Shown: in pieces, positions 41,901-50,365 of the stretch
Numbering within the stretch: position 1 is the stretch's first letter
Layout: each line of letters opens with the position of its first letter
Assembly: GCA_016858145.1 (NCBI GenBank)
Contig: JAEHOE010000051.1
Span: 1 to 64,000, forward strand
Direction: 5' to 3'
DNA from: Edaphochlamys debaryana
Taxonomy: Eukaryota; Chlorophyta; Chlorophyceae; Chlamydomonadales
Length of the DNA: 64,000 nt
Translations under genes and position numbers: made by a program
Notes under the pieces: model-generated
Database searches by the model: none
Told to the model about the DNA's origin: nothing
What the model saw: only the letters and a program-made list of their open reading frames with translations

Positions 41901-44162
41901 GGTCCTTGGGTCTGTCCGTGCCACAACCCCGACTTTGCAGCCGGGGCGTATGCGGATATAGCCGCAAGGATTAAGGACCGGGAGGCCAAGCTGTCCGCGG
42001 AAGGGGCGGACGCCGGGGGTGCTGAAGGAAGGCCTCCTGCCTCCCCCCCGTCTGATGCCACCCGGGCCAAGCGATACCCGCCGCGGAAAACGGAGGAAGA
42101 GGGAACCGAGGACCGGACCCGCACCCCGTCCCCCAACGCGTCACAAGAGTTGCGCGAATTCAGCGACTCGGAAGCCGAGGAGCTGGAGGAGCGTGATGAC
42201 CGAAGCGATGGCGGGCACAGGGAGATCCCGATCTGGGAAGATAAGGCCGTACTGCTGTACGTGCAGACCCACGAGTTAAGGGTTGCGCCGTACTACCTTG
42301 AGATCCAGGACGCAAAGTGCCTAGCCCGAGAGCTGAACCGCATCAAGAGGCGGGCCAGCCGATACGCCTGGAAGGATGGCAAGCTGCTCAAACTCTCCCC
42401 GCGTGGGGGGGAGCTGCGCATAGTGCCCCCGCCAGACGAGCGGGAGGGTATAGTCAAGCGCATTCACGGGCTAGCTCATGCAGGTCAGGACACGACATAC
42501 AACCTGATCGCAAAGAGCTACTGGTGGGAGCGACTGCGGCCGCAGGTGAAAGATTATGTACGGAAATGCGCAGAGTGCCATAAAACCAAGCATGTGCTGA
42601 TGCAGCGCATGGCCCTCCAGCCCCTGCCCCGCGTGCCCTTTGGGGTACGGCTGCAAGTGGACCTGTGCGGGCCTTACCCTACCACACGCTATGGCCGCTA
42701 TGCCATGGTCATGGTAGATGCTTGGTCGAAATGGGTCGAAGTGGCAGTCATTCCCGACAAGCTGCCCTCCACCTGTTTCCGTGCGCTCTTAGTGCACTGG
42801 TTGAGCCGCATGGGCCCTCCGCAAGAATGCGTGACGGACCAAGGCGGCGAATGGCAAGGAGCTTTCGCCGCGGGACTGAGGCAGTGGGGCGTGCGGCTCG
42901 TGCACACCGCCTCACGCTCACCCCAAAGCAACGGCCTGACCGAGCGCATGGTGGGCACCTTTGTGGATGCCCTGCGCAAGTGTGTGAATCGGGAGGCATC
43001 CAACTGGGATATGCAGATCTACCGGATTGCCTACAGCTACAGGGCCGCGCGGCACTACTCAACTCGAGTGTCGCCTGCCCTGGCTGTGTATGGCAGGGAG
43101 ATGCCTATGGTGGGCGAGCCTTTAGCCGCCCCCACAGGCGAGGCCCTGGGCATTGAGCCCGAGGAGATTGACATACCCATGGAGCCGGGGCACGTGGAGG
43201 CCCTGCAAGGGCGGAAAGAGCGCCTCGACCGGATTGCAGACAAGGTGGATGCCAACATTGAAAAGGCCCAGGCCAAACAGTGCCGGGACTATGCAAACCG
43301 GCACCTTAAGTCGAAGCCTCGGCGAGTAGGAGGCAAGGATGTGGCCCCGGCCGCTGGTCGGCCGGAGACAGGGTCGAAGGTTGGCGGGGCGACGGGGTCA
43401 GACGGGGCAGGCCCCAGTGAGGTACCACCACCGGCTGCCCCGCAAAACTTCATGGAAGGGCCGGGCGAGGAGGATGGATGGCTGCCTTTGGAGGTGCTGG
43501 CTAAGCCTCCCCGACACCGTCGGGCTTCGCCCAAACCCCGGCAGGAGGCAGGTGCCAAAGTGGTAGGCGGTTTCCCTGTGAGGGAGGTAGTGCCTGGAGA
43601 ACTTGACGACCTGCCTGATGTGCCTGAAGACACTCCGGTGTACATGCAGTGCCCACGAAAGAAGAAGCTGGGCAAGGAAGCAAGAGAGGGACCCTATGCT
43701 TTCAAGTTCTGGCGAGCGCCCAGGGGTTCACACGCGGTGGTCGCGGATGGGGGCGGTAACCTCTTCGCCATCGGGCGACAGCGCTTGCTGCTACCAGCCG
43801 AGGTTGCCCGCAGCCACCTGGCCACGGCGCGCCCGCCTTCCCCTCCTCCTGAAGAGGAAGGCGCTGGGGGCCCCAGGGCCCTGAAGGCGAAAGTGCGAGG
43901 AGGCGGGCGCGCGAGCGCAACAGGCCCCCCGAAGCGGGAGGCCAGTGCCGCCAACTCTGGGCCCTGGCCCGGAGGTGCCCGGTCGGGCCTGATAGGCCCG
44001 AAATCGGCCGCCAAGAAGAGGGCGAGCCCGAGCTCACCCCCGGGTCGAGGGCGCAAGGAGCTTGCCCGCCACGAAGTGGTGGACTTGACGGCGGGCGGAA
44101 GTAGTGATCCGGAGGAGGAAGCCGGGCCGCCAGCCCCGCTGCCCCGCAAGGGCGGTCGCTAA
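38910..44162 (+). CDS. pol: Gypsy Pol: reverse transcriptase, RNase H, PHD finger, integrase
   Basis: 1750 open codons without an ATG at the start (TTG), so it is probably expressed by frameshift from the upstream frame. RT: RLVIDLRRLNGVCKPVRYP, SSWDLRSGFYAIP, MPMGLALSPPIF and catalytic YMDD (residues 473-476). RNase H: LATDFSSLALSAILQQ, a SALGEVMAA motif, LLTDSMAVRYI and SNADGLSRL. A C4HC3 PHD finger at residues 961-1008 (CEVCGQPMPARTMLLC, GWHTSCLRPPL, WVCPCH). Integrase zinc domain (HGLAHAGQ...CAECHK, from residue 1186), core Asp 1251, Asp 1310, Glu 1345 (D,D-35-E), then a GPY-type tail. All catalytic residues are present, so Pol itself may be functional. It makes the cDNA and inserts it; PHD binding to histone tails is inference. 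Confidence 0.95.
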   Translation: MGDPAWWSEEDERILAADQQWRKQSGRRKGPTPGLATGAGKDPVTGPSDTPEAAPSPARKEGPTGEAAKTARSPARDPDGWQEAVPTLVETKGQTCAAAALESALGRADCFLTEYALAAEEWGWPSKALKATDEGERSGAEGGAARSAAPPQAALSNAQPWLDAAWDGTEAWRQAGGAVYEEACRDAEDMPVGRPIKPPPYEAVRDLSPGQHLALAAEFERRTFVLRENAEPDAEKRDMLTACVNPELPAEQHRKLVDMIVERHDMFARDNRELGRTNWVALTIDTGDHPPVFVPPYRLGHAEREVADREIAQMFADGIIEPAKSPWSSPILVVRNASGKSRLVIDLRRLNGVCKPVRYPIGCLRDILDSVTPPVGRQSIMSSWDLRSGFYAIPILDEASRDKTAFHTMNACFRFKRMPMGLALSPPIFAALMRRVLAPILLGGVPHKTHAHSHVNQLPSDYDPERDRCAVVYMDDILVVSPDFESHLRHCRMLLQLLRLSGMRCSATTCVLGRRKLVFLGHMLDGEKGTIGPNPRNVAAIEACPAPRTLRQVRAFLGMVTFYRCMIERMSEKAAPLFALLRKDAPWRWGSAEEGAYLTLRHALTSYPVVQAPDFSRDFWLATDFSSLALSAILQQKDDQGNFYVIQYASKRLTPSEGSVSSALGEVMAAVYGVRYFRPYLYGTHFYLLTDSMAVRYIRSAGASDLTRWLARMAFKLMPYNFTALHTPGHKHSNADGLSRLPPAPGEEDEGAGEERASGLEEGAITFPAALAAHVSPFAMMRRGHELWGAEPQVAEVYMSDGMWESTVDDRTPPTAQKTATAATPPSALGRVKRGHTGGEQSPPKRGRETPRATEPSMPVVEEEAEEEVLLGVGAERQPSPTTGLLKTGGGGPAPLHGAADVPGDSEGAGPSTQGPAAAEPGELRYPRRERRFNSLFSDFMDTEGARQVVEEEDPDPDTTCEVCGQPMPARTMLLCEWCDLGWHTSCLRPPLRSVPKGPWVCPCHNPDFAAGAYADIAARIKDREAKLSAEGADAGGAEGRPPASPPSDATRAKRYPPRKTEEEGTEDRTRTPSPNASQELREFSDSEAEELEERDDRSDGGHREIPIWEDKAVLLYVQTHELRVAPYYLEIQDAKCLARELNRIKRRASRYAWKDGKLLKLSPRGGELRIVPPPDEREGIVKRIHGLAHAGQDTTYNLIAKSYWWERLRPQVKDYVRKCAECHKTKHVLMQRMALQPLPRVPFGVRLQVDLCGPYPTTRYGRYAMVMVDAWSKWVEVAVIPDKLPSTCFRALLVHWLSRMGPPQECVTDQGGEWQGAFAAGLRQWGVRLVHTASRSPQSNGLTERMVGTFVDALRKCVNREASNWDMQIYRIAYSYRAARHYSTRVSPALAVYGREMPMVGEPLAAPTGEALGIEPEEIDIPMEPGHVEALQGRKERLDRIADKVDANIEKAQAKQCRDYANRHLKSKPRRVGGKDVAPAAGRPETGSKVGGATGSDGAGPSEVPPPAAPQNFMEGPGEEDGWLPLEVLAKPPRHRRASPKPRQEAGAKVVGGFPVREVVPGELDDLPDVPEDTPVYMQCPRKKKLGKEAREGPYAFKFWRAPRGSHAVVADGGGNLFAIGRQRLLLPAEVARSHLATARPPSPPPEEEGAGGPRALKAKVRGGGRASATGPPKREASAANSGPWPGGARSGLIGPKSAAKKRASPSSPPGRGRKELARHEVVDLTAGGSSDPEEEAGPPAPLPRKGGR

Positions 44163-44869
44163 GCCCAACCCCTACAGGTGTTGGGGGGCGCGTTGGCGAA
44201 AGGGCACGAGGGGGAGGACACAACGGATTTCAAATTGGCTGCAGGGGGGCAGTTGCACGGCCTGCAACGCAGGACTGGCCGAGCGCTGACTTCACGGCCA
44301 ACAGACGTAACGTAGTCGTGTAGTGGGTGGATTACTTCCGCTGTGAAGTTTGGCGGGTGTCGACAGCAGTCGAGCAACAGCTACCGCTGTCGGGACACGA
44401 ACGCCGCCAAACTGCGGTCGATCCCCGGTCGCTCCGGGCTCCAGCGAAAGACGCTGCTGCGAATGCAGCAAAGCGCCTGAAGGCTGGGTCTCGGGAGAGA
44501 GAAGGGCTATAATGCTGCATGCGGTCGGGGTATGGCACGCGTCGAAGCCGACTCCCATATCAAGGCGAAGGTCAGGGCGGTCTGGCACACAACTTCACGT
44601 ACAACCAGACCCTCTGAAGCGCAAGCCCGACCCCTTTTGGAAGACCGCTAAGCTGAAATAGACTGTAGCAGGGCTTGGCCGGAAGCCCAACGTTGTGGTC
44701 AGCACGTAGGCTGGCCACAGCAATGGACGTCGACGAAGGCATTGAGCCCGCTGCCGGAGGAATGGACGCTGGACTGGGCCCAGCTGTCGAGGAGGTAAAG
44801 CGCGGGCCATGATCTGAGTATGACTGAAAAAAGTGCACGCGAACAATTGACTGATTGTGCCGTTGTGCC
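44163..44869. other. No gene or LTR recognised after pol
   Basis: About 700 bases without a coding frame of protein character. It does not match the LTR at 27973 or 50366, as a 3' LTR should. It could be 3' untranslated element sequence, or flanking genomic DNA in front of gene C. Confidence 0.4.
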
Positions 44870-44870
44870 G

Positions 44871-44877
44871 ATAAAAG
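44871..44877 (+). promoter_or_regulatory. TATA-like box of gene C
   Basis: ATAAAAG followed about 80 bases later by a donor GTGAGTGCG (44958) with no ATG in between. The matching acceptor (pyrimidine tract and CAG) ends at 45279, 21 bases before ATG 45301. This makes an untranslated first exon and intron, as in gene B. Confidence 0.4.
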
Positions 44878-45300
44878 GGTGCGGCCCTTTTTGACTTCTG
44901 CCCCTTGTTGCCGCCCTCTCCAAGGAGTCGCTGGCAGACCCCGCGACCCCTGTTTCGGTGAGTGCGTTTGTCGAAAGCAACAAAGGGGTAGTAGGGCTGG
45001 GCCAGGGGAGGTTGAGCGGGAGTCGTGGTTCTCGGACAAGACTCTCTGCGCGGTGGCAGAGGGCGCGGCGCCCACGACCCCACCAAGTGAGGACCGCCCT
45101 TGTTCTGCAGAGCCCCCGTGCACTGCGACTGGGCTCCCTGGCGGGGATGCACGCCGCAGGCCCCGCAGCCCAGGAGGTGCGAGTGTGGCCCGGGGTAGGG
45201 ATGGTGGACGAGCGTTGGAAAACCCGGGGAATCAAGTTATCCCCGCGTGGCCCCTCCCTCTTTGTCCTGCGCGCCCCAGGCTGTTCGAGCGGCTAGCGCC

Positions 45301-48300
45301 ATGGACGCATTGGTCGCAAACAACCAAGAGTGGCCGCCCCCAATCCAAGGGGGTGGTGTCGACGGGGTGAGTCCGAATGCGCATAGGCGTGACACCCGAA
45401 GAGGGGCATTGCATGAGCGCAAGGATAACGGACAGCAGGGGAGTGTGGGCCGTTTAGGCGCCCGTCCGCCGCCCAGCGCCTCAGGATTCCCTCGCTCCCC
45501 ACCTCCCATTTCCGCCACAGAAGGATGAGGCCGAGGAAGAGGCGGAGAGAGTGGTGCGGGAGGCCGATGAGGCTGAAGTGTACCTCAACGGTGGACGGAG
45601 CACGGAGCTGGATGGAATGGGGGAGTCGCCAGGCGCACCCCAGCTCCGTCGCCTGGTGAGCCGCATGAGGAGTGGCAGACTAAGGGGGGGGGGGGGAGTC
45701 GCACCGACCTAGCGACTGACAAGCGATTGTTTGTCGGGCGCAGCACATGTTAATGCCTCCGAACCCGGACGGCACCCGGAAGTGGATCCAATATTCGCTC
45801 CAGGTGTGAGCGAAGAGATCCAAGGCCCAGGGACTCGTCTGTTTGACCCCGCAAAGGTCTAACCCACGACTCCCCTCTGCCCCTCTTCCCCTACTGCCCT
45901 TGCAGGGTCAAGGAAACCGAGTTCTGGGACAAGGCATCCGCCGCTCCGCGGACCGCTCGCCTGCCATGGATGAGGCAGCGATGTGCGCCGACACAACGGC
46001 GCCCAACGGGCACAATGTGCGCTCCCCGTTCGAGGGAGCTCACGTGCTGGACGCGGTGACCGAGAAGGCCAACCGCATGATGAGCACGGCCGGCATGCCC
46101 GTGGAGGAAGGGCCCTGACCAGCCGTCCTCATGGTGAGCTGGGCCCTTTGGCTAAAGGCTCTAGACAAGGAAAGGATTCCTGCGGCCCACCCTGCCGTGG
46201 CAATAGCCCTGTGGGAGGCGCTGAGCAGGGCCATCCAGGCGTACGAGGATGCGGCTAACTTCAGCCGCGCCCTCATGTCCCGCCTGCCTGGTGACGGCAT
46301 TCCTGGTATCCTGCAATTGCAGAGACGGCAAGCGGAGGAGCTCCAAGCCCGGGACCAGCTGGAGGCGGACCTCGAGCGGGTGAAGTGGCAGCTGTCGCTG
46401 CAGGCCGAAGAGGCCAGCGAGGCGCAGGCCGCCGCCTTCAGTGAGCAGAGGGCCGCAGAAGCCCGGCAGGCGCAATTGCTGGCCGAGCTGGCCGAGAGCC
46501 GGCATCGGGCCGCCGCTGCGGAGGCGGAGGCGCTGGAGGCGAGGAATGCGCAGGCCGCCGCTGAGCGGAGCGTTCAGGACTCGAAAAGCAAGCAGCGGCA
46601 GGCGGCGAGCTTGCTGGCGGAGGCCAAGCAGTCCATCGAGCTGCAGGCGGTGGCCGAGGAGGCGCTGCGGCAGGCGGTGGCGGCGCGGTGACAGGAGTTG
46701 GCGGCGCAGCAGCAGCAGCTGCAGGAGCAAGTGAAGCAGGCCGCTGGCCTCGCCGTCGACCGGGCGGCGGAGCGGCAGCAGGTGCAGGCGATGGGGGCTG
46801 AGATAGCCCTCCTCGCTGAGCGGCTGGCGGGCAAGGAGGAGGAGCTGCTGACTCGCCAAACCGCTGTCACCGCTCTCCACGACGCGGGAGAGGCGGCGAC
46901 AGAGCGCGCACAGGCGGCGGAGGAGCGCGCGCAAGCGGCGGAGGAGCGCGCGCAAGCGGCGGAAGAGCGCGCTGAGGAGAGCGAGGAACGCGCGAATGAG
47001 CTAGCAGCAAGCCTGCAGTCCAAAACGGACGAGCAGGAGGCAACGGTGGCGGAGCTGGCGGGATGGAAGGAGCGGGCATTGGACGCCAAAGAGCGCGAGG
47101 CGGAGGAAGGCCAGCGCGCCGAAGCCGCTGTGCAGCGCGCTGACGCTGCCGAGCAGCAGGTGGCGGCGTTGACAGAGCAGCTGGCGCAAGCTCGGGCAAC
47201 GGCGGCGGTGGAGGCGCACGCGGCCGACCTGAACTGGCAGCGCACGGCCGCAGCCGAAGCGCGGGCTGCCGATGCGGAGCAGAGGATGGCGGCCGAGGAG
47301 GAGCGGGCCGCTGCCGCTGAGCGGAAGGCGGCGGCGGAGGAGGCGCGTGCTGCCGCAGCCGAACGGACGGCCGCGGAAAGCGAGCGGCAGGGCAAAAGGA
47401 GGGTGCAACGGCGGAAGGACGAGCTGAGGGGCGCCCGCTTACGCGCTGAGGACGCGCAGGAGGAGGTGGAGGCCTACAGGGAGGAGCTGGCGTATGTGCG
47501 GCAGGTCCAAGAGGGGACGGCGGAGGAGCTGGAGGATGGTGACTGAGCAGCGGGATCACAACGAGGCTGCACTCGAGACCGAGGTGGCAGCCCACCAAGC
47601 CACTCGGGCAGAGCTGAGCGGCGTGCGGGCCAACCTGGAGCGGGTCACCACCCTGAGCGAGGCCCGGGGGCGCACCATTGAGTCGCTCCGGGCACAGCTG
47701 CAGGAGACGGCGGCCTGCCAGGAGATCACGCGGCTGCAGGCTCAAGTGACCGCGCAACTGGGCGAGGCCAACGAGGCCAAGGCGGCCTGTGCGCACGCCC
47801 GGGGTCTGTGCCTGGCGGCGCAAGAGCGGGAGGCGCGCGCCCGAGAGAAGGCTGCGGGGCTCGAGACCCGGCTGCAGGCGGCAGAAGGCGGGCGGCAGAC
47901 GGCCGAGGGTCAGGCCGCCGAGCTCCAAGACCAGCTCAATGGGCTGACGGCGCAGCTGCAGGCTGCGACGGAGGAGCGCAAGGCGGCGGTGGTGCAGCAG
48001 GAAAGGCTGCAGGCACAGTGCGATGGCCTGCAGGCGAGGGCCCTCACCAGTGAGATGGCAGCCGTCAATGCCGAGGCCATTGTGACGGCCAAGGCGGTGG
48101 AGGCTGATGGCCACAAGGCCCGAGCAGCTGCCCTGCAGGACAAGGTTGACCAGCTGAGCTCGCTGCTGGAAGCGGAGCAGGGCCGCGGGCGCCGCCGGGA
48201 CTACAAGCAGGCCCGGCGGCTGCTCGAGAAGGCACTGAGGGCCAAGGAGCAGCTGGTTACCTGGCTGCACCAGGCGGAGAAGGATGGCGAGATGGAGGCG

Positions 48301-49038
48301 ATGCGGGGCGACCACTTCGAGGGCCTCTGCCAGGAGTTAGAGGCGCAAGTGGAACGCTACCAGCGCAGGCGGGACGAGGCGGAGGAGGAGAGCGAGCTGC
48401 GCACAATGCTCGCTGACCTCCTCGAGGACAAGCGCCAGGAGCTGGAGGCGCTGGAGGAGTGGGAGCGGCGCAAGCGGCGCTGGGCGGAGGAGGAGGCCGT
48501 GGAGCAACAGCACCGGCGGCTGCAGGTTGAGGCGGAGGCACGGCAGAGCCGCAGCGATCGGGGCTTCCTGGAGATGGAGGTGGCAAAGGGCCAGGAGGAG
48601 AAGCGCGCCACCGAGGCGCAGGCGGCGGCAGCGGAGAGCTCCGCCCTGAACACCATCCTGGAGATGGACGCCAAGACGGTGGCGCTCGAAGCCCTGGCGC
48701 ATCAGTGCCTGAGCCAGGAGCTCCTGGCGGCGGAAGAAGACGGGGAGGCGACGATGCACACCAGCTGGACGCCAAACGGGAGCCTTAACCACGCGGCGGC
48801 CGTTCTGGGCCTGCTGCGGGCAGTCCTCAACCAGGTGGGAGCCGGCACGCCCATCAGCGAGGTGCGCCAGGCAGTCTACCGCTGCCTGCCCTACGCTCCT
48901 GCCCTCACCAACATGGCCGCGGAGCTCTGGGGCAACGGCAGTCCCAACCCGGAGGAGCACCTGCGACGCATCCTGGACGCCCATGCGAAGGGCTGCGCCG
49001 AACAGGTGGCTAGGTACTGGCCGCCGGAGCGCGCCTGA
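45301..49038 (+). CDS. Gene C: long coiled-coil protein gene, apparently damaged
   Basis: Early exons 45301-45366, 45521-45655 and 45744-45803 (phase 0, GTGAGT/GTGAGC donors, CAG acceptors) read MDALVANNQEWPPP, KDEAEEEAERVVREADEAEV and NPDGTRKWIQYSLQ. A long exon from 45906 follows. It has TGA at 46116-46118 and again at 46689-46691 in an otherwise open frame, and a frame change near 47535. Between and after these, some 900 residues form a continuous Ala/Glu/Arg/Gln coiled coil (for example ERAQAAEERAQAAEERAQAA). It ends in a non-coil domain with AAVLGLLRAVLNQVGAG, YRCLPYAPALTNMAAELWG and EHLRRILDAHAKGC. I do not know the family; a structural or motor-associated protein would fit. A pseudogene is likely unless undetected introns remove the stops. 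Confidence 0.5.
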
Positions 49039-49040
49039 GG

Positions 49041-49465
49041 CGTTGGCAGGCCACGGACGGAGCACGGCGCGGGCGGCATGCGCTGGGCTCGGGCTTGGGG
49101 GCAACGCCCTGTCGGCGCTGCACCTGCAAGCCAAGGACGGAGCGCGGCGCGGGCGACATACGCTGGGCTCGGGCTTGGGGGCGGCGCCCTGTCGGCGCTG
49201 CACCTGCAAGCCAAGGACGGAGCACGGCGCGGGCGGCATGCGCTGGGCTCGGGCTTGGGGGCGGCGCCCTGTCGGCGCTGCACCTGCAAGCCAAGGACGG
49301 AGCACGGCGCGGGCGACATGCGCTGGGCTCGGGCTTGGGGGCGGCGCCCTGTCGGCGCTGCACCTGCAAGCCGAAGGAAGGAGCACGGCGAGGGCGGCAT
49401 GCGCTAGGCTCGGGCTTGGGGGCGGCGCCCTGACGGCGCTGCACCTGCAAGCCAAGGACGAGGTG
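49041..49465. repeat. 80-bp minisatellite, about five units
   Basis: CACCTGCAAG recurs at 49121, 49201, 49281, 49361 and 49442, so the period is 80 (last 81). It begins within a few bases of the gene C stop codon. 80 is not a multiple of three and several frames look open merely because of the repeat and GC content. Confidence 0.9.
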
Positions 49466-50095
49466 CGGCGCTGACGCCAAGCGCTGGGCTCGTGGGCTCA
49501 AGGGCAGCGCCACAGTAGCATTGCGCCTAGGAGCGGAGCATGGAGCAGGAACCCGACGATAGGGTGCGGGCGGTAGTACCCAGGGCGAGATGACCGGGCC
49601 GGCACCAGAAGCCAGGAGCCTACGGCCTGAGTAGGTGTACATAGCGGCATGCCTAAGCCGTCACTAGGATGTTCGAGCAACGAGCGGCCTACTGCACGAG
49701 CCGCTGCGGTGTAGAAAAGGGAGCGCATGAGTACTTGGCGAAGGACCGGAAGGGGTGCACTTAGAGCAAAGATGCCCCGAGAGCGCCCATATGGCTGGGG
49801 TGCATGGCGCAAATTTCAGGCGCCGCAGAGTGGAGCTCTTGCGGTTGTGCCTCTCTGCTTGTAAACGCGAAGGTGGCGACTGCGTTAATGGTCCCCGTCG
49901 ACTGATAACCGACAATGGGTACCAACATGCAGCCCTTCGCGTCACCCGGCAGGCTGGGGGGCCCAGTGCCAGAAATCAGGAGCGGCGCACAGCCATGAAG
50001 GGCCCTCAGTTGATCAGTGTGGCTGCTGTTCCTGTAGGTGCTGAAAGACATAGACTCAGCCGATTGGCATGGCCGAGTCGGGCGGCGCAGAACAT

Positions 50096-50257
50096 GAGGG
50101 GTGTGGATTAAACCACTGCGCCAGAAAAGGAGTCGACACTCAACACTGGAGAAAAGGGGGGGCACCCTATCACAAAGGGGCTGTGGACTCGATCCACGGT
50201 GCCAAACCGCAAAGGCGCAGATAACAGGAGGGGTGTGGATCAAACCACCGCGCCAAA
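50096..50257 (-). repeat. Three copies of a 31-bp tRNA-like motif
   Basis: Copies at about 50096-50127, 50177-50206 and 50227-50257. On the minus strand they read like TTTGGCACCGTGGATCGAG followed by TCCACAGCCCC. The unit contains an A-box-like TGGCNCNGTGG and a B-box-like GGATCGAGTCC and can form a GTGG...CCAC stem. Too short for tRNAs; probably debris of a tRNA-derived SINE. The rest of 49470-50350 has no gene. Confidence 0.5.
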
Positions 50258-50356
50258 GGCACCCGCGGAGATAGCAGAGCAGGCGAGGCTCCGCCAGGCG
50301 TTCACCAGCGCTGGTGCTTGGGCTGCCGAAGGGACCGGCAGACGCAACTCCCCCCA

Positions 50357-50365
50357 CGCGCTACA
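50357..50365 (+). repeat. Target-site duplication, left copy
   Basis: CGCGCTACA, repeated exactly at 53206-53214 on the other side of the solo LTR. Confidence 0.75.

Larger units (their letters stand above)
27973..44162 (+). mobile_element. Large Ty3/gypsy retrotransposon with long LTR and PHD-containing pol; 3' LTR not seen
   Basis: Order: LTR (27973-28889 plus 31882-33748, interrupted by a 3-kb insertion), primer-binding site at 33749, about 1.2 kb of leader, gag, protease, RT/RNase H, PHD finger, integrase. RT motifs followed by integrase place it in Ty3/gypsy. After the pol stop at 44162 I find no copy of the LTR until 50366, and that copy has its own target duplication. This element therefore appears 3'-truncated, or the window joins separate insertions. 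It inserted into the LINE ORF1. Confidence 0.85.

Noticed and set aside
45906..45970. Alternative frame VKETEFWDKASAA for the start of the long gene C exon
   Set aside because: Reads well for a short stretch with a GTGAGC donor at 45806, but the frame closes soon after, whereas the other frame continues into the coiled coil.
46867..48315. 482-codon minus-strand ORF over gene C
   Set aside because: Antisense of the coiled-coil frame; its Leu/Pro/Arg composition is the expected complement.
49078..49642. Several overlapping ORFs over the 80-bp minisatellite
   Set aside because: Open in several frames on both strands through repetition; the 80-bp period would rotate any frame.
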